Part shown: positions 47,191 to 59,444 of the stretch, piece by piece | How positions within the stretch are numbered: position 1 is the first letter of the stretch | Layout: each line of letters starts with the position of its first letter | Source of the DNA: JAPPHA01 sp963664045 | GTDB lineage: Bacteria > Pseudomonadota > Alphaproteobacteria > Rhodobacterales > Rhodobacteraceae | Length of the DNA stretch: 64,000 nt | Direction of reading: 5' to 3' | NCBI GenBank assembly: GCA_963664045.2 | Contig: CAXXGT010000002.1 | Location: 186,001 to 250,000 of the forward strand | The notes under the pieces: model-generated | Seen by the model: only the letters and a program-made list of their open reading frames with translations | Told to the model about the DNA's origin: nothing | Databases searched by the model: none | Position numbers and translations under genes: made by a program

Positions 47191-47419
47191 GGAGATCGCG
47201 GCGGTCCCGGATGGTGATATTGACACAGATGACAAACCGGAATTGGGTGCGGAATTTTGGGCGAACGCGACGGTGGAGCCACCACGCACCAAGCCCAACA
47301 TCAGCCTGAGAGTGGATGATGAGGTCGTGGTATTCTTCAAAGCCGATAATCCAAAGGGTTACACCGCTCGGATGGCCGCAGTATTGACCGCCTACATGCG
47401 GGCGCATCAGTCAAAGTGA
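47156..47419 (+). CDS. brnA: BrnA-type antitoxin
   Basis: 87 residues from GTG 47156 (VTKRYNKALTLEEIAAVPD). Blocks LGAEFWANATVEPPR and ISLRVDDEVVVFFKADN, then KGYTARMAAVLTAYM, match the BrnA ribbon-helix-helix antitoxin, whose C-terminal half binds DNA and represses the operon. It overlaps the decayed brnT and is in frame with its middle part. The antitoxin itself is intact. Confidence 0.82.
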   Translation: MTKRYNKALTLEEIAAVPDGDIDTDDKPELGAEFWANATVEPPRTKPNISLRVDDEVVVFFKADNPKGYTARMAAVLTAYMRAHQSK

Positions 47420-47566
47420 GCGCCATGGGCACCGGGCTACCGCCTCGTGAGAAGTGATTTCAATTGTCGCCGCACCCCGAGACTGGAGCAGACCGAAAGA
47501 TCACCCAGGGGTAGCCCACCTGAAACAAAATGCGGGGGTGCGGGCGATGTTCCTCCCCAGCGTGGT

Positions 47567-47947
47567 TCAAACAGCCATAACCATCGGGCCGATTGGGCGG
47601 CCGGCAAGTATGTGGACGTGAAAATGCGGAACTTCCTGTACGCCGTCCCTGCCGGTATTTGAGATCAGCCGGTATCCCTTCCCGCCGTCGCCCGGCGAGA
47701 GGTTGAGTTTTTCGCACACACCCCGTACAGCTTCAAAAAAGCTGGCAATCTCTTCAGCCGTGGCGGTTGACTGGAAGTGGTCGAAACAGACGTACGGACC
47801 CTTCGGAATGACCAGAACATGTATGGGTGCTCGAGGAGAAATGTCTTCGAACGCGAGCGCGTGCCCGGTATCGAGTACAGTCCGGTTAGGGATTTCTCCG
47901 CGCAGGATCTTGGCGAAGATATTGTCGTTGTCATAATCGTAGGCCAT
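47567..47947 (-). CDS. HIT family nucleotide-binding protein
   Basis: 126 residues: NIFAKILRGEIPNRTVLD at the N-terminus, VLVIPKGPYVCF, and the histidine triad HFHVHILAG near residue 113. HintT-like phosphoramidase or nucleotide hydrolase. ATG 47947 has AGGAG nine bases upstream. Complete. Confidence 0.93.
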   Translation of the reverse strand: MAYDYDNDNIFAKILRGEIPNRTVLDTGHALAFEDISPRAPIHVLVIPKGPYVCFDHFQSTATAEEIASFFEAVRGVCEKLNLSPGDGGKGYRLISNTGRDGVQEVPHFHVHILAGRPIGPMVMAV

Positions 47948-48156
47948 TGGTTGCACTCCTGTTATCTGGAACCTGGAAATCAAGTGACGGTTTCAGATCA
48001 AGTCCTGCTCGCTTCGTCCGCTCGACCCGAATTCCCTTCCCTGGATTTGGGAATGCCGGGAACGGGCAAATTCGGGATTCCCGGGTCCGCAAAAACGCGC
48101 CGAATGACGATTCCGGAAGGCCCGTTTTGCCGGTTCGGTTCATGTAAACGCCCAAA

Positions 48157-49152
48157 TCACGAAATCAATTCGCGGTGAACAAGTTCCCTGAGATTCGTCC
48201 TTGGTCTTGCCCCGACGTGCCTAATCACCTCTCCCGCTGACAGGCACCCCAAGCGGGCGCACAGTTCCGGCTCGAATCCTGCAGTCAATCCGTACAGGAA
48301 TCCCGCCGCGAACAGGTCACCGGCGCCGGTCACGTCGACAACGGGACCAGGTCGGGCAGGCACCCGGCGCAAATGCTTCCCTGAAACGACAACGGCGCCC
48401 TCGCTTCCAAGGGTGCAGGCAAGGATCGCCACTTCTTTCCCTGCTTTCTCGATGGCCCGTTCCAGATCGTCAATTTCGTATAGCGCCTTCAACTCGTGCT
48501 GGTTGCAGAACAGGAGATCCACGTCGTCCCTGACCATCCTTCTGAAGGAGGAAAGATGACGTGAAACGCAGTAAGGGTCGGAAAGCGACAGCGAAACGCG
48601 TCCCCCTCCGGCCTTGCAGTACTCGATGGCTCTAGCAAACGCGGCGTGGCCGTCAGGGCCATCGAACCGGTAACCCTCAAGATAGATCCAGCCCGCTCGC
48701 TCCATCAGCCTCCGGTCGATGTCGCGGGAACCAAGCGTCTCGGAGGCACCGAGATGAGTGTTCATGGACCGTTCACCGTCAGGAGTGACCAACACCATGC
48801 AGCATCCGGTTTCCGTTCCCTGCCCGGACGGCGTCATCGGCGTCTCGTACTTCACCCCGAGACCCCTGATATCATCGGCGAAAACATGCCCTAGACGATC
48901 GTCAACGACCTTGCCGACATAGGCGGTACGACACCCCATGTCCGCCAGCCCCGCGATCGTATTGGCCGCCGACCCCCCCGAAACTTCGCTTGGAGATCCC
49001 ATGACGCACCGGATATCGGCAGCCCGCTGTCCGTCGATCAACTGCATAATGCCTTTCCGGATTCCGTGCTCGACAAGGAATGATTCTTCGCAGTGGGCAA
49101 GAATATCCACCATCGCGTTCCCGATTCCGACAACCTGGATTTGCGGGGTCAC
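48157..49152 (-). CDS. PfkB family sugar/adenosine kinase
   Basis: 331 residues. VVGIGNAMVDILAHCEE at the N-terminus, VSGGSAANTIAGLADMG (PfkB signature 1) and VVDVTGAGDLFAAGFLYG (signature 2 with the catalytic Asp). Resembles the adenosine-kinase group of alphaproteobacteria. GTG 49152 overlaps the nth stop as GTGA, a better start than GTG 49176 inside nth. Cotranscribed with nth. Confidence 0.9.
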   Translation of the reverse strand: MTPQIQVVGIGNAMVDILAHCEESFLVEHGIRKGIMQLIDGQRAADIRCVMGSPSEVSGGSAANTIAGLADMGCRTAYVGKVVDDRLGHVFADDIRGLGVKYETPMTPSGQGTETGCCMVLVTPDGERSMNTHLGASETLGSRDIDRRLMERAGWIYLEGYRFDGPDGHAAFARAIEYCKAGGGRVSLSLSDPYCVSRHLSSFRRMVRDDVDLLFCNQHELKALYEIDDLERAIEKAGKEVAILACTLGSEGAVVVSGKHLRRVPARPGPVVDVTGAGDLFAAGFLYGLTAGFEPELCARLGCLSAGEVIRHVGARPRTNLRELVHRELIS

Positions 49153-49793
49153 CCGGTCTTTTCCTGAAAACGACACAGGTCATGGATCACGCAATCCCCG
49201 CATTCGGGTTTGCGCGCCTTGCACACGTAGCGCCCATGCAAGATCATCCAGTGATGGGCATGTTGTTGAAACTCGGCTGGAACATGGTCCTCGATCGCCC
49301 TTTCGACCGCGGGCACATCCTTGCCTACTGCAACACCCGAGCGATTTCCGAAGCGGAAAATATGCGTATCGACCGCTTGCGCAGGTTGAGAAAACCACAT
49401 GTTCAGAACGACATTGGCGGTCTTTCGCCCGACACCCGGGAGCCCGACCAGAGCCGCACGCGAGGAAGGAACCATGCCCCCGTATTCCTCGATCAGGATC
49501 TGGCTGAGCCGGATGACGTTCTTTGCTTTCTGCTGATACAACCCGATGGTTCGAATGTACTCGATCAAACCGCTTTCGCCGAGCCGTGCCATCTTTTCCG
49601 GTGAATCGGCGACCTGAAACAGTGACCGGGTGGCCTTGTTGACGCCGGCGTCTGTCGCCTGCGCCGACAGAACGACGGCGACCAGCAGTGTGAATGCATT
49701 CACGTGCTCAAGTTCGCCCTTAGGCTCCGACCGATGCGTCCGGAACCTGGTGAAAACCTCGCGCATTCCATGATAGTCGAGTTGACGTGACAT
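49149..49793 (-). CDS. nth: Endonuclease III
   Basis: 214 residues. Base-excision repair glycosylase/AP lyase for oxidised pyrimidines. The helix-hairpin-helix is LVGLPGVGRKTANVVLN with the catalytic Lys, VDTHIFRFGNRSG holds the catalytic Asp, and the [4Fe-4S] ligands are CKARKPECGDCVIHDLC (C-x6-C-x2-C-x5-C). Complete. Confidence 0.95.
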   Translation of the reverse strand: MSRQLDYHGMREVFTRFRTHRSEPKGELEHVNAFTLLVAVVLSAQATDAGVNKATRSLFQVADSPEKMARLGESGLIEYIRTIGLYQQKAKNVIRLSQILIEEYGGMVPSSRAALVGLPGVGRKTANVVLNMWFSQPAQAVDTHIFRFGNRSGVAVGKDVPAVERAIEDHVPAEFQQHAHHWMILHGRYVCKARKPECGDCVIHDLCRFQEKTG

Positions 49794-49961
49794 CCGGTCT
49801 GTTTGACACGCGAACAGTCAGGTTCCAAGCCCGAAAGAGTTCGGGATTACCGTCGGATTCGAATGCGCAGGATTCGGGTCGATATTCGAGTCAATTTGCG
49901 CCAATTCCGTCAATGAGACGCAAGAGCAGGGACAATACGGATCAACGTGGAGGCAGACCTG

Positions 49962-50819
49962 ATGTCGGAACACTCGTATCACTACAAGCTCATGGCCCGT
50001 GCCATCGACCACATCACCCGCACGGTCGATGAACAGCCAGGGTTGGACGAAGTGGCGGAAGCGGTGGGCCTGTCCCCGGCGCATTTCCAACGGGTCTTCA
50101 GCCGTTGGGCCGGGGTCAGCCCAAAGAGATTCCAGCAGTTCGTGACACTCGGAAACGCAAAAGCCCTGCTGTTGAATCGGCATACGGTGCTAGAGACGGC
50201 ACTTGCGTCAGGCCTGACCGGATCCGGGCGACTCCACGATCTTTTCCTGACATGGGAAGCCATGAGTCCGGGCGAATTCGCGAACCGCGGATCGGGGTTG
50301 ACCATTCGTTACGGCTGGTTCGATTCACCTTTCGATGACATGCTTGTCATGGCCACCGATCGCGGGATCTGCGGGGTTGGTTTTGCTGCCGAAACCGGTC
50401 CCGATGCGGTCTTCAGCGACCTTGCCGGACGTTGGCCCGAAGCAAGAAATGTCGAGGATCACGGCGCATTAGCCGAACATGTCGACAGGATTCTCGATGG
50501 GTCAGGGCACGTTGACCTGCACCTTCTCGGGGCTCCGTTTCAGATCAAGGTCTGGGAAGCCCTCCTGAATATACCATCAGGGCGTGTCACGACGTATTCC
50601 TGTGTCGCGAACCACATCGGCTCACCGCGAGCAGCGCGTGCGGTCGGGACTGCGGTCGGGAAAAATCCCGTGAGCTGGCTGATCCCCTGTCACCGGGTCA
50701 TCAGGCAAACCGGACAACTCGGCGGGTATCATTGGGGCCTGTCGATCAAGCAGGCCATGCTGGCGAGGGAAGCCGCTCGGGACCACCCGGACAGACGCCC
50801 ATATGTTCACGCGGGGTGA
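49962..50819 (+). CDS. Ada-like protein: AraC DNA-binding domain + methylated-DNA-protein-cysteine methyltransferase
   Basis: 285 residues. Residues 1-95 hold the AraC-type helix-turn-helix (LDEVAEAVGLSPAHFQRVFS, SPKRFQQFVTL); residues 200-280 hold the methyltransferase with GRVTTYSCVANHIGSPRAA and the acceptor Cys in IPCHRVIRQTGQLGGYHWG. The N-terminal metal-binding phosphotriester domain of Ada is absent. It repairs O6-methylguanine and probably senses its own state. ATG 49962 has GGAGG 7 bases upstream. A broken second copy lies at 55750-56169. Confidence 0.92.
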   Translation: MSEHSYHYKLMARAIDHITRTVDEQPGLDEVAEAVGLSPAHFQRVFSRWAGVSPKRFQQFVTLGNAKALLLNRHTVLETALASGLTGSGRLHDLFLTWEAMSPGEFANRGSGLTIRYGWFDSPFDDMLVMATDRGICGVGFAAETGPDAVFSDLAGRWPEARNVEDHGALAEHVDRILDGSGHVDLHLLGAPFQIKVWEALLNIPSGRVTTYSCVANHIGSPRAARAVGTAVGKNPVSWLIPCHRVIRQTGQLGGYHWGLSIKQAMLAREAARDHPDRRPYVHAG

Positions 50820-50852
50820 CACTGCAAATCTGCCGTATTTGGGGGGGTGTAA

Positions 50853-50973
50853 CGCGGACCTCTGTCACGCCTGCTGAACGGCAAGGCGGGCGTGTCTGCA
50901 AACACGGCGCGGGCGCTTGAGAATATCTTGGGTACCGCCGATCACCGGATTCGGATGCAGGCAAGTTGCCGTT
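50853..50973 (+). pseudogene. HigA/XRE antitoxin fragment
   Basis: A 40-codon open stretch reads RGPLSRLLNGKAGVSANTAR then ALENILGTADHRIRMQASC. It matches the recognition-helix and following region of HigA-type antitoxins (LSRLLNG-AG-S, LGT, MQA). There is no start or toxin partner nearby, so it is a remnant. Confidence 0.6.
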
Positions 50974-50982
50974 TATCGACGC

Positions 50983-51435
50983 CGTCCGACGATTCGGAGA
51001 GCATTGATCTCCACGAGTTCAGAAATGTGTTAGACAATCTTCGTTGACGCTCCGGCCAGGTCGACGACACATTGAGTCGTTTCTCCCCTGGCCCCAACCA
51101 TCGCATCGACAAATGCCTGGCTTCGGAACCGAATCCCGCGCGTTGAAGCCTGCGCCCGTGGCAATTCGATCCCTATGGCGCCCGCCAGTATCACTTGGCC
51201 TGCGTTTCTTCCCGGGCGATTTCATGGACTTGATATTAGTTCACATGATTCCAGTGCTGTAAGAAAGGAACGCCATACAAAGGTGCCAGGGCCGGTCTGG
51301 CACCAGAGTCATGGATCACTTTTGGGTATGGGCGTCGGTTTAGCGAACAGGATATTGAAAGTGATCTGGTCGGGCAGCTTCAGGGCCTCGACAGAAGGAA
51401 GGCGGTTACCCCCCGGAAAAAGACCATGGAGGTCG
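50983..51435 (-). pseudogene. hipA fragment, paralogous to 58125-58600
   Basis: Aligns along its length with the 3' part of the hipA gene at 58125-59444 (for example GATCTTCGTTGACGCCCC there, a near match here at 51030-51047, then TCTCCCCTGGCCCCAACCAT in both). Point changes and small indels break every frame. The 5' part is missing; an IS4-type remnant follows at the right. It shows that part of the hip locus was duplicated. Confidence 0.75.
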
Positions 51436-51454
51436 AGGACGCTGCCGCAAACAC

Positions 51455-51800
51455 GGCCCGGTGCATCGAACGGGTGGCACCATCTTCGGTTTCATCGTTT
51501 GGCGGATCCTGGTCGTGACCCTGCTTGGCAGGAACCGTCTCGATCTGCCGCCCGATGCCCTGTTCACCGCCTCGAAGTTCCAGGTTCTGACTGCCTTTGC
51601 AGACCACCAGGGTCGCGGCCCCTCGGACACCGTGGCCACGGCGACCCTGATCGCGCCCAAGGACGGAGGAACCTTCCGTTCGAGGGCACCCCCGAGGAGC
51701 GAACGTCACGTGGCACGCGACCACAACCCTCGCCGGAATGTACGTCGGATATCCACAGGTCACGAAGCAGGCAAAGGGGGAAAATGGGTGAGAACGGCTC
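51455..51800 (+). pseudogene. IS4-type transposase C-terminal remnant
   Basis: Plus-strand frames give LPPDALFTASKFQVLTAFAD, then after a frameshift HVTWHATTTLAGMYVGY. This resembles the C-terminus of IS4-family transposases (LP-D-FT---VL-AFA, then PGH--W-G---L). Only the end of the gene is left and no terminal repeats were found. Confidence 0.5.
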
Positions 51801-51844
51801 GACCAGAATCATTTAGGGTGCATGCGTATGTCTGGACAGGAAGA

Positions 51845-51870
51845 GGGGCAGACCGCAGGTGGTCCGCCCC
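51845..51870 (-). terminator. Hairpin after katG
   Basis: Inverted repeat of 10 bp with one G-T pair and a 6-base loop, read on the minus strand GGGGCGGACC / GGTCTGCCCC, followed by TCTTCCTG. It lies 77 bases past the katG stop. The T-run is weak. Confidence 0.6.
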
Positions 51871-51946
51871 CACGTTGTTCGGAAACGTCGCGTTTCCATG
51901 TTCGGGGCAAGGTCTGCCGCGGTTGACGCCGCGGGTTTTCCCCCGT

Positions 51947-54139
<2,193 letters not shown>

Positions 54140-54548
54140 GATGTCCTCCATTGCATGTGCTGTGTTGTCTCCAAAATGCCCCGGCGATCGTGCCAAGGCG
54201 CCTGCCAGTTCCGGCATCGGGCGATATCTTTCGAAGCGTGAAAACGCCGGGCGGCGGCGTCCCTTGCCATGGCTTGTCGGGAGCACTGCCGGCCGATTGC
54301 CGCCGGCCGCATCCAGGGCGCTGGTTCTGTTGACGCCCGGCGGGTGGAGTTGGGGAATTCCGTACCCGCATGGCGCCGTTCGCCTCGCATTCCTGTATCG
54401 ACCCGATGGATCATCGGAAGGCCCCACGTTCCGGATGCAGCCCGTTCGGCTGCACGGGCGAGCGTAAGTGTTTTGAATCTTCGTGTACAACGATTATTAT
54501 TTGTCATTACAATCGCATTTGGCGAACATTCGCGTGCGGAGCATTCTG
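54140..54548. promoter_or_regulatory. katG-oxyR divergent intergenic region
   Basis: About 410 bases. It should hold both promoters and the OxyR operator. An AT-rich stretch near 54483-54520 upstream of oxyR is a candidate. I could not find a clear ATAG-N7-CTAT-N7-ATAG-N7-CTAT match. Confidence 0.4.
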
Positions 54549-55451
54549 ATGAAACGCCTGCCCACAATGAAGCAACTTGAGTATCTCACGGCGCTCGCCG
54601 ACACACGGCACTTTGGGCGCGCGGCCGAACGCTGCCACGTCACCCAGTCGACGCTGAGCGCAGGTATCCGCGATCTCGAGTCGGTGCTCGGCACCCAGGT
54701 CGCAGAACGTTCGAACCGGCGCGTGTTGATTACGCGTGTTGGCATTGAGATCGCCGAGAAGGCGAAGGCGTTGCTGCGCGACGCCGAAAAGATCATGGAC
54801 GCGGCCAGCGCTGGCCGTTCACCAATGACGGGGGAGATGCACCTGGGCGTCATCCCGACAATCGGCCCATTCTTCCTGCCACGCATCCTGCCGACGCTGA
54901 GAGATAGGTTCCCGGAGTTGACCATATACCTGAGAGAGGAGCAGACGGCACCGATGCTCGTCCGCCTGGAAGACGGAGAGTTGGACACCGTGCTGATCGC
55001 GCTGCCCTGCGAGACTGGCGACCTCGTCGTCGAGGACATCCTTGATGACGAGTTCCTGTTCGCCTGCAACCGGACTCACCCGCTCGCCGACGCCGGCGTG
55101 GTGCCGTTCGAAGCGCTTGCCGGGGAACGCCTGCTGTTGCTCGAGGAGGGCCATTGCCTGCGCGGCCAAGCACTCGACGTTTGCCGCATTGGCGACCGGG
55201 GCGCGCGGACACAGTTCGAGGCGAGCAGTTTGCACACTCTGGTGCAAATGGTCGCGGCGGGTATCGGAGTCACCCTGGTTCCGCAGCTCGCTGTCGACGC
55301 CCAAATCGCCCTGGGAACGGATATCTCGCTCTCACGTCTTGCCATACCTGCGTCGCGTCGGATCGGATTGGCCTGGCGCAAGACTTCGCCGAGGGCGGAG
55401 GAATTCCGGTTGCTGGCGGACACACTGCGTAAATTGGTGGACGTCGCGTGA
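54549..55451 (+). CDS. oxyR: LysR-family peroxide sensor OxyR
   Basis: 300 residues. N-terminal winged helix: MKQLEYLTALADTRHFGRAA with VTQSTLSAGIRDLES. The sensor domain has GEMHLGVIPTIGPFFLPRIL and the redox pair in LLLEEGHCLRGQALDVC: two Cys nine residues apart, as Cys199 and Cys208 of E. coli OxyR. Oxidised by peroxide to a disulfide, it activates genes such as the adjacent katG. ATG 54549 is preferred to an ATG at 54483. Confidence 0.93.
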   Translation: MKRLPTMKQLEYLTALADTRHFGRAAERCHVTQSTLSAGIRDLESVLGTQVAERSNRRVLITRVGIEIAEKAKALLRDAEKIMDAASAGRSPMTGEMHLGVIPTIGPFFLPRILPTLRDRFPELTIYLREEQTAPMLVRLEDGELDTVLIALPCETGDLVVEDILDDEFLFACNRTHPLADAGVVPFEALAGERLLLLEEGHCLRGQALDVCRIGDRGARTQFEASSLHTLVQMVAAGIGVTLVPQLAVDAQIALGTDISLSRLAIPASRRIGLAWRKTSPRAEEFRLLADTLRKLVDVA

Positions 55452-55749
55452 GGTCTTCCTCCTGTGTGGTTCGCTGTCCACTGTCTGCTCTTGACGCCGC
55501 ACAGCCGGCCGCATCCGCAATGTACCGTTGCTAATCGGCGTCCCGCCACGTCGGCCGGGTTCAAAAAAAGGCTGGGATCGAGCGCGTTTGCGCCACCCTC
55601 CCCAACAGCCTGCGGTTCTCAAGGGGAACTGCGCCGATTTTCGTTTTTTTGTCTGGTTCCTGGTCGGCAGGCTCGCCTGGTACTTGCCACTGCGCCGCCT
55701 GTTCAAGGACGCAGAGGGTATTCGGCTGAACAGTACACCTTCGGCCAGT

Positions 55750-56169
55750 CCCGACGTTGCCACCGGCGACAGTGCCCGACGCTGGCCCGAAGCAAGGATC
55801 ATCGGGGTTCCTAGCACGTTGGCCGAACATGTCGGCGGAATACTCGACGGATCCTGGCATGTTGGCCTGCGCCTTCTTGGAGCACCGCTTCAGATCAAGA
55901 TCTGGGAAGCGCTCCCGAATTTACGATCCGGGCATGGCACAACCTATTCCTGCATCGCGAGCCAAATTGGAAATTCGCGCGCGCCACGCGCCGTCCGAGC
56001 CGCGGTCGGAAAATTCCCGTGAGCTGGATGATCCCCTGTCACCGGGGCATCAGGCAAACCGGACAACTCGACGGTTATCACAGGGGTCTGTCGACCAAGC
56101 AGGCAATGCTGGCGAGGGAGGCTGCCCGGGATCACCCGGAAGGACACTCATATGTGTCCACGCGGAGTG
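55750..56169 (+). pseudogene. Broken second copy of the Ada-like methyltransferase
   Basis: Matches the gene at 49962-50819 from about its residue 150 to the end: RRWPEAR, LAEHVGGILDGSWHV, LGAPLQIKIWEALPN, HGTTYSCIASQIG. One base is lost in the A-run just before the active site (stop after AVGKFP); the next frame continues MSWMIPCHRGIRQTGQL with Val to Gly after PCHR. The AraC half is missing. Not functional. Confidence 0.85.
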
Positions 56170-56368
56170 ACATTGTATGTTTGCTTGTAACTGCTTGCCC
56201 CATCGGAAACTGTCAGCTTCACGGCTGGCCCGCCGCCAACATGATCGCTCCCGGCAGGAAGACGATTGTCAGGCCACGCAAAACGGCTCGGGACACTTTC
56301 ATCCTGCGGGGCCGGCGGCCAGCGGTTCACGCCGGACGTCGCAAGGCCCCGCCGTTGACGCCGCCCCC

Positions 56369-57403
56369 ATGACCGAAAACGAATGCGACGAACAGGAAGT
56401 GGCCGGATCACCCGACCGTTCAGGCGAAAAGGAGGCGCGCGGGAGAAAGAGCGGAACCCGCACCGTTCCTGCCACCCCTCGCGATAGCCTGTTCAGGGCG
56501 CTTGTTTCCGACCCGGGACGCGCCGCGGCCCTGATCCGCGATCATCTGCCCAACCGGATCACGGGGCTTCTGACGGATGCAATGCCCGTGCCGCCGGATG
56601 GCAGCTTCGTGGACGAAGCGTTGCGCGGGAGCCGGTCCGACATGCTGTTCAAGGTCGAGCTTGCCTCCGGTGGTCCGGCGTTCGTGTACGTGCTTGCCGA
56701 GCACAAGAGCCATGCTGATCCCGGCACCCCGTTGCAACTGGCCGACTACATGGTGCGGATGGATGCGTTACGCGCAGGGCAAGGCGGAACGCCTCCGCGC
56801 CGTTCCTCTGATCGTGCCGGTGGTTTTCCATCATGGCGAGGCCGCCTGGTCGGTTGCGGGCGGATTGGGCGCCATGATGGCGACCGACGATGCGGAACTG
56901 GTCTTCCTGCCCGGCGAACGGTTCATCCTGCGTGTGCGCACCTCGCTGCCGAGCGAGGATCTGTCTCGCGACGCTGCGCTCGGGGCCGGCCTGATCGCGC
57001 TCACGCGCCGTGCGGTCGAACTTGCCGCCATGATGGCCGAGGGTCTGGCCGGCGATGGAACTTTGCAGAAGCAGGTTTTCGGGTATATCCTGCTGACATA
57101 TCCCGATGCAGACATGGGCGCGCTGCAGGCGAACCTGCGCGTGGCACGTGTCGACGACATGGAGGGCCTCATGGGCACGATGGCGGAGGCATTGATTCAA
57201 CGAGGCAAGGCAGTGGGCCTGGAACGAGGCAGAGGGCTTGACGCGGATTATGGAGCGCCGGTTTGCACCGTTGTCCCGGACGGTCAGGGACCGCATCGCC
57301 GTGGCCGGTCCTGGTGAACCCGATGCCTGGTTTGACCGGGTTTGACCGGGTTCTGGATGCCGACAACCTGGAAGCGCTGTTCGACCCGGGCAACCAGCAC
57401 TGA
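56369..57403 (+). pseudogene. Rpn-family (PD-(D/E)XK, YhgA-like) nuclease gene, multiply frameshifted
   Basis: Starts MTENECDEQEVAGSPDRSG; then DSLFRALVSDPGRAAALIRD, FKVELASGGPAFVYVLAEHK (the catalytic E-x-K). The frame shifts near 56775 to continue QGKAERLRAVPLIVPVVFHH, shifts again near 57235 to RIMERRFAPLSRTVRDRI, and a 10-bp tandem duplication at 57331-57350 puts a stop in DAWFDRV before VLDADNLEALFD. At least three lesions. Such recombination-promoting nucleases act on DNA and are often found with mobile elements. Confidence 0.8.
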
Positions 57404-58124
57404 ACCCGCGAAGACCGGACTGCGGCTGGGTCGGGATGACAGAAGACATGTACCGCCAGCCTGAAAGGTGCATCCGTATTCAGCCTGCTTCTGCCGAACA
57501 CGGCTGAACTTCAGGTCTCGGGCAAGGCCATGACAGGAAAGCGGTCAAAGCCATCGGCGCACGCGTTCGATGAGATTGGCAGCTGCGGGCAGGAAGCCCG
57601 CCAATCGCGAGGAGGGGGCGAGCAGTTACGTTTGCTTAAAACATTGGCAGGAGTGTTTTTCATCGAGTCTCGTGATGCAGTGGATGTGAACCTGTTCGAT
57701 TTTCGCTGACCGGAAGTGTGAGCGGATCATGAGCAACATAGCTAACGACATCGTATCCGGACCTGAACAACACGTTTCCACGAGACCAACATCGGATCAA
57801 AGGTCCCGTTTGATCAGCCGAGGGCATGTCCAAATTCAAAATGGGTTTAGCAGCGACAATCCATAGCTATCAAATGTATCGGTGGCTGTAGGCAGCCGGA
57901 GTGCAGATCGCATTCGATCCCCGGTCACGGCGTGGGAGTCATCCTTCGCCCGAAACCTTGTATTTGGCAATTCAAATTTGGGACAGAGAATCGTCCCGTA
58001 AGCCTTTGACGTGACGAACCTGCTGTGTCCGCCCGTTCCCCTGGTACGTGACAGCCACTGTCATCATCGTGCTCGATGTGCAGACGAACAGTTTCCGTTT
58101 GTTGTCTCGGGAACAGATCCAACA
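57404..58124. other. Region without recognisable genes
   Basis: 720 bases between the Rpn pseudogene and hipA. No frame with motifs and no repeat that I can place. Lower GC around 57640-57870. Confidence 0.4.
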
Positions 58125-59444
58125 TCAATTCGAATTCCGAAGCCATCCGGCAATTCGGAGAGCGTTGACCTCGACGAGTTCGGCAATGTGGTGGACGATC
58201 TTCGTTGACGCCCCGGCCTGGTCGGCGACACTTTGAGTCGCCTCTCCCCTGGCCCCAACCATCGCATCGACCAATTCCTGGACTCGGCGCCGAACCTGAC
58301 GCGCATTAAGGCCTGCTTCGGTGGCGATACGATCCCAGTGTCGCCTGGCAGTATCACCGGGCTTGCGTTTCTTCCCGGCGATTTTCTGGGCGTGATACTG
58401 GTTCACATGATTCCAATGCAGCACGGATGAAACGTCATACAAGGGTGCCAAGGTTGGTCCGGCACTCAAAATCATGGAATAATTCTTTGCATGGGCGTCA
58501 GTATTGGCGACCAGGATATTGAAAATGACCTGGTCGAGCAGTTTCAGGGCCTCGACGGAAGAGAGGTGGTTACCCGTCAGCAAGAGACCATTGAGGTCGA
58601 GGCCCGGCCTTGTCCCCCGCTCATATTTCTGTCCGGGATGGAGCCCGTTGACCTGGGCGAAGTCTTCCTGATGCAGCCGTTTCACCGACGCGTCCCCGCG
58701 CAGGCAACGATCGTATCGGGCAACGGCAAGCGCTTTTCGATTGCCGACAACAATCACGGCGCAGTCGACAACCGGTATGCCGACCAGGTGTGCGAGCGAA
58801 TGGCAGTATGCTTCGTTCTCGACGATACCCGGTAGCCTCGGGTTGTCCGGCTTGATGATGACCGTCGACGGTGCCCCGGTTTTCGGAATGGACAGTTTAC
58901 CCGTCGGACCGGGCAATCCGAGTTTTGGTTGTCCATCAACGCCAAGGACAGACAGGGTCGTCTTCTTCTGCCCTCCGGCAAGAGAAAGCCTCACCCCGTC
59001 CTCACCCACGAGAAACGGACGCTGTCCCAGGTCATCAAAGTGGCGGCTCAAGGCGTCGCCGTCAGTTCCGAAGCCATAATGATCCTGGAGCGCCTCGTAA
59101 CTCCACCGGTCCCGGACGCTCGGTTCCCCGAAGGAAACCGCCCCTGCCGTGTCACCCCCAACCTCTTTCAGGATTGCCAAGGCATCTGACGAAGACAAGC
59201 CCAGCGCCCGCGACATCAACAGGAGTTGCTGCTCTTAGGGGAGCAGGTTGGCCAACCATGGAGCGATGACCTCATCGTCGAAGTCATCCTCACCAAGCGG
59301 GAGCATCACTGAAAGCGGGAAACTTCCATCCGTAGCCAGCCAACGTGCATCATAGGCAAAGCTCAGGCTGCCTGCGGCTCGGACCGAAATCTGCCCGACA
59401 ACGAAATGCTCATAGAAAACATCGACCTTGTCGATAACTGTCAT
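58125..59444 (-). pseudogene. hipA: hipA toxin kinase gene with an in-frame stop
   Basis: Continuous HipA reading frame interrupted once, by TAA at 59237-59235 (codon 70). Before it: VDVFYEHFVVGQIS and LATDGSFPLSVMLPLGE; after it LSSSDALAILKEVGGDTAGA, LSLAGGQKKTTLSV, STVIIKPDN (ATP site), QEDFAQVNG and the catalytic FNILVANTDAHAKNY and LAPLYDVSS. The TAA replaces what is usually Glu in NLLPE. ATG 59444 overlaps the hipB stop. The kinase domain could in principle be made from ATG 59216, but without the N-terminal part. Confidence 0.82.

Noticed and set aside
51111..51250. A possible small gene with frames on both strands
   Set aside because: The whole segment aligns to hipA at 58230-58400 and is a decayed copy.
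54140..54548. OxyR operator
   Set aside because: Searched for ATAG/CTAT spaced blocks by eye; no convincing set found.
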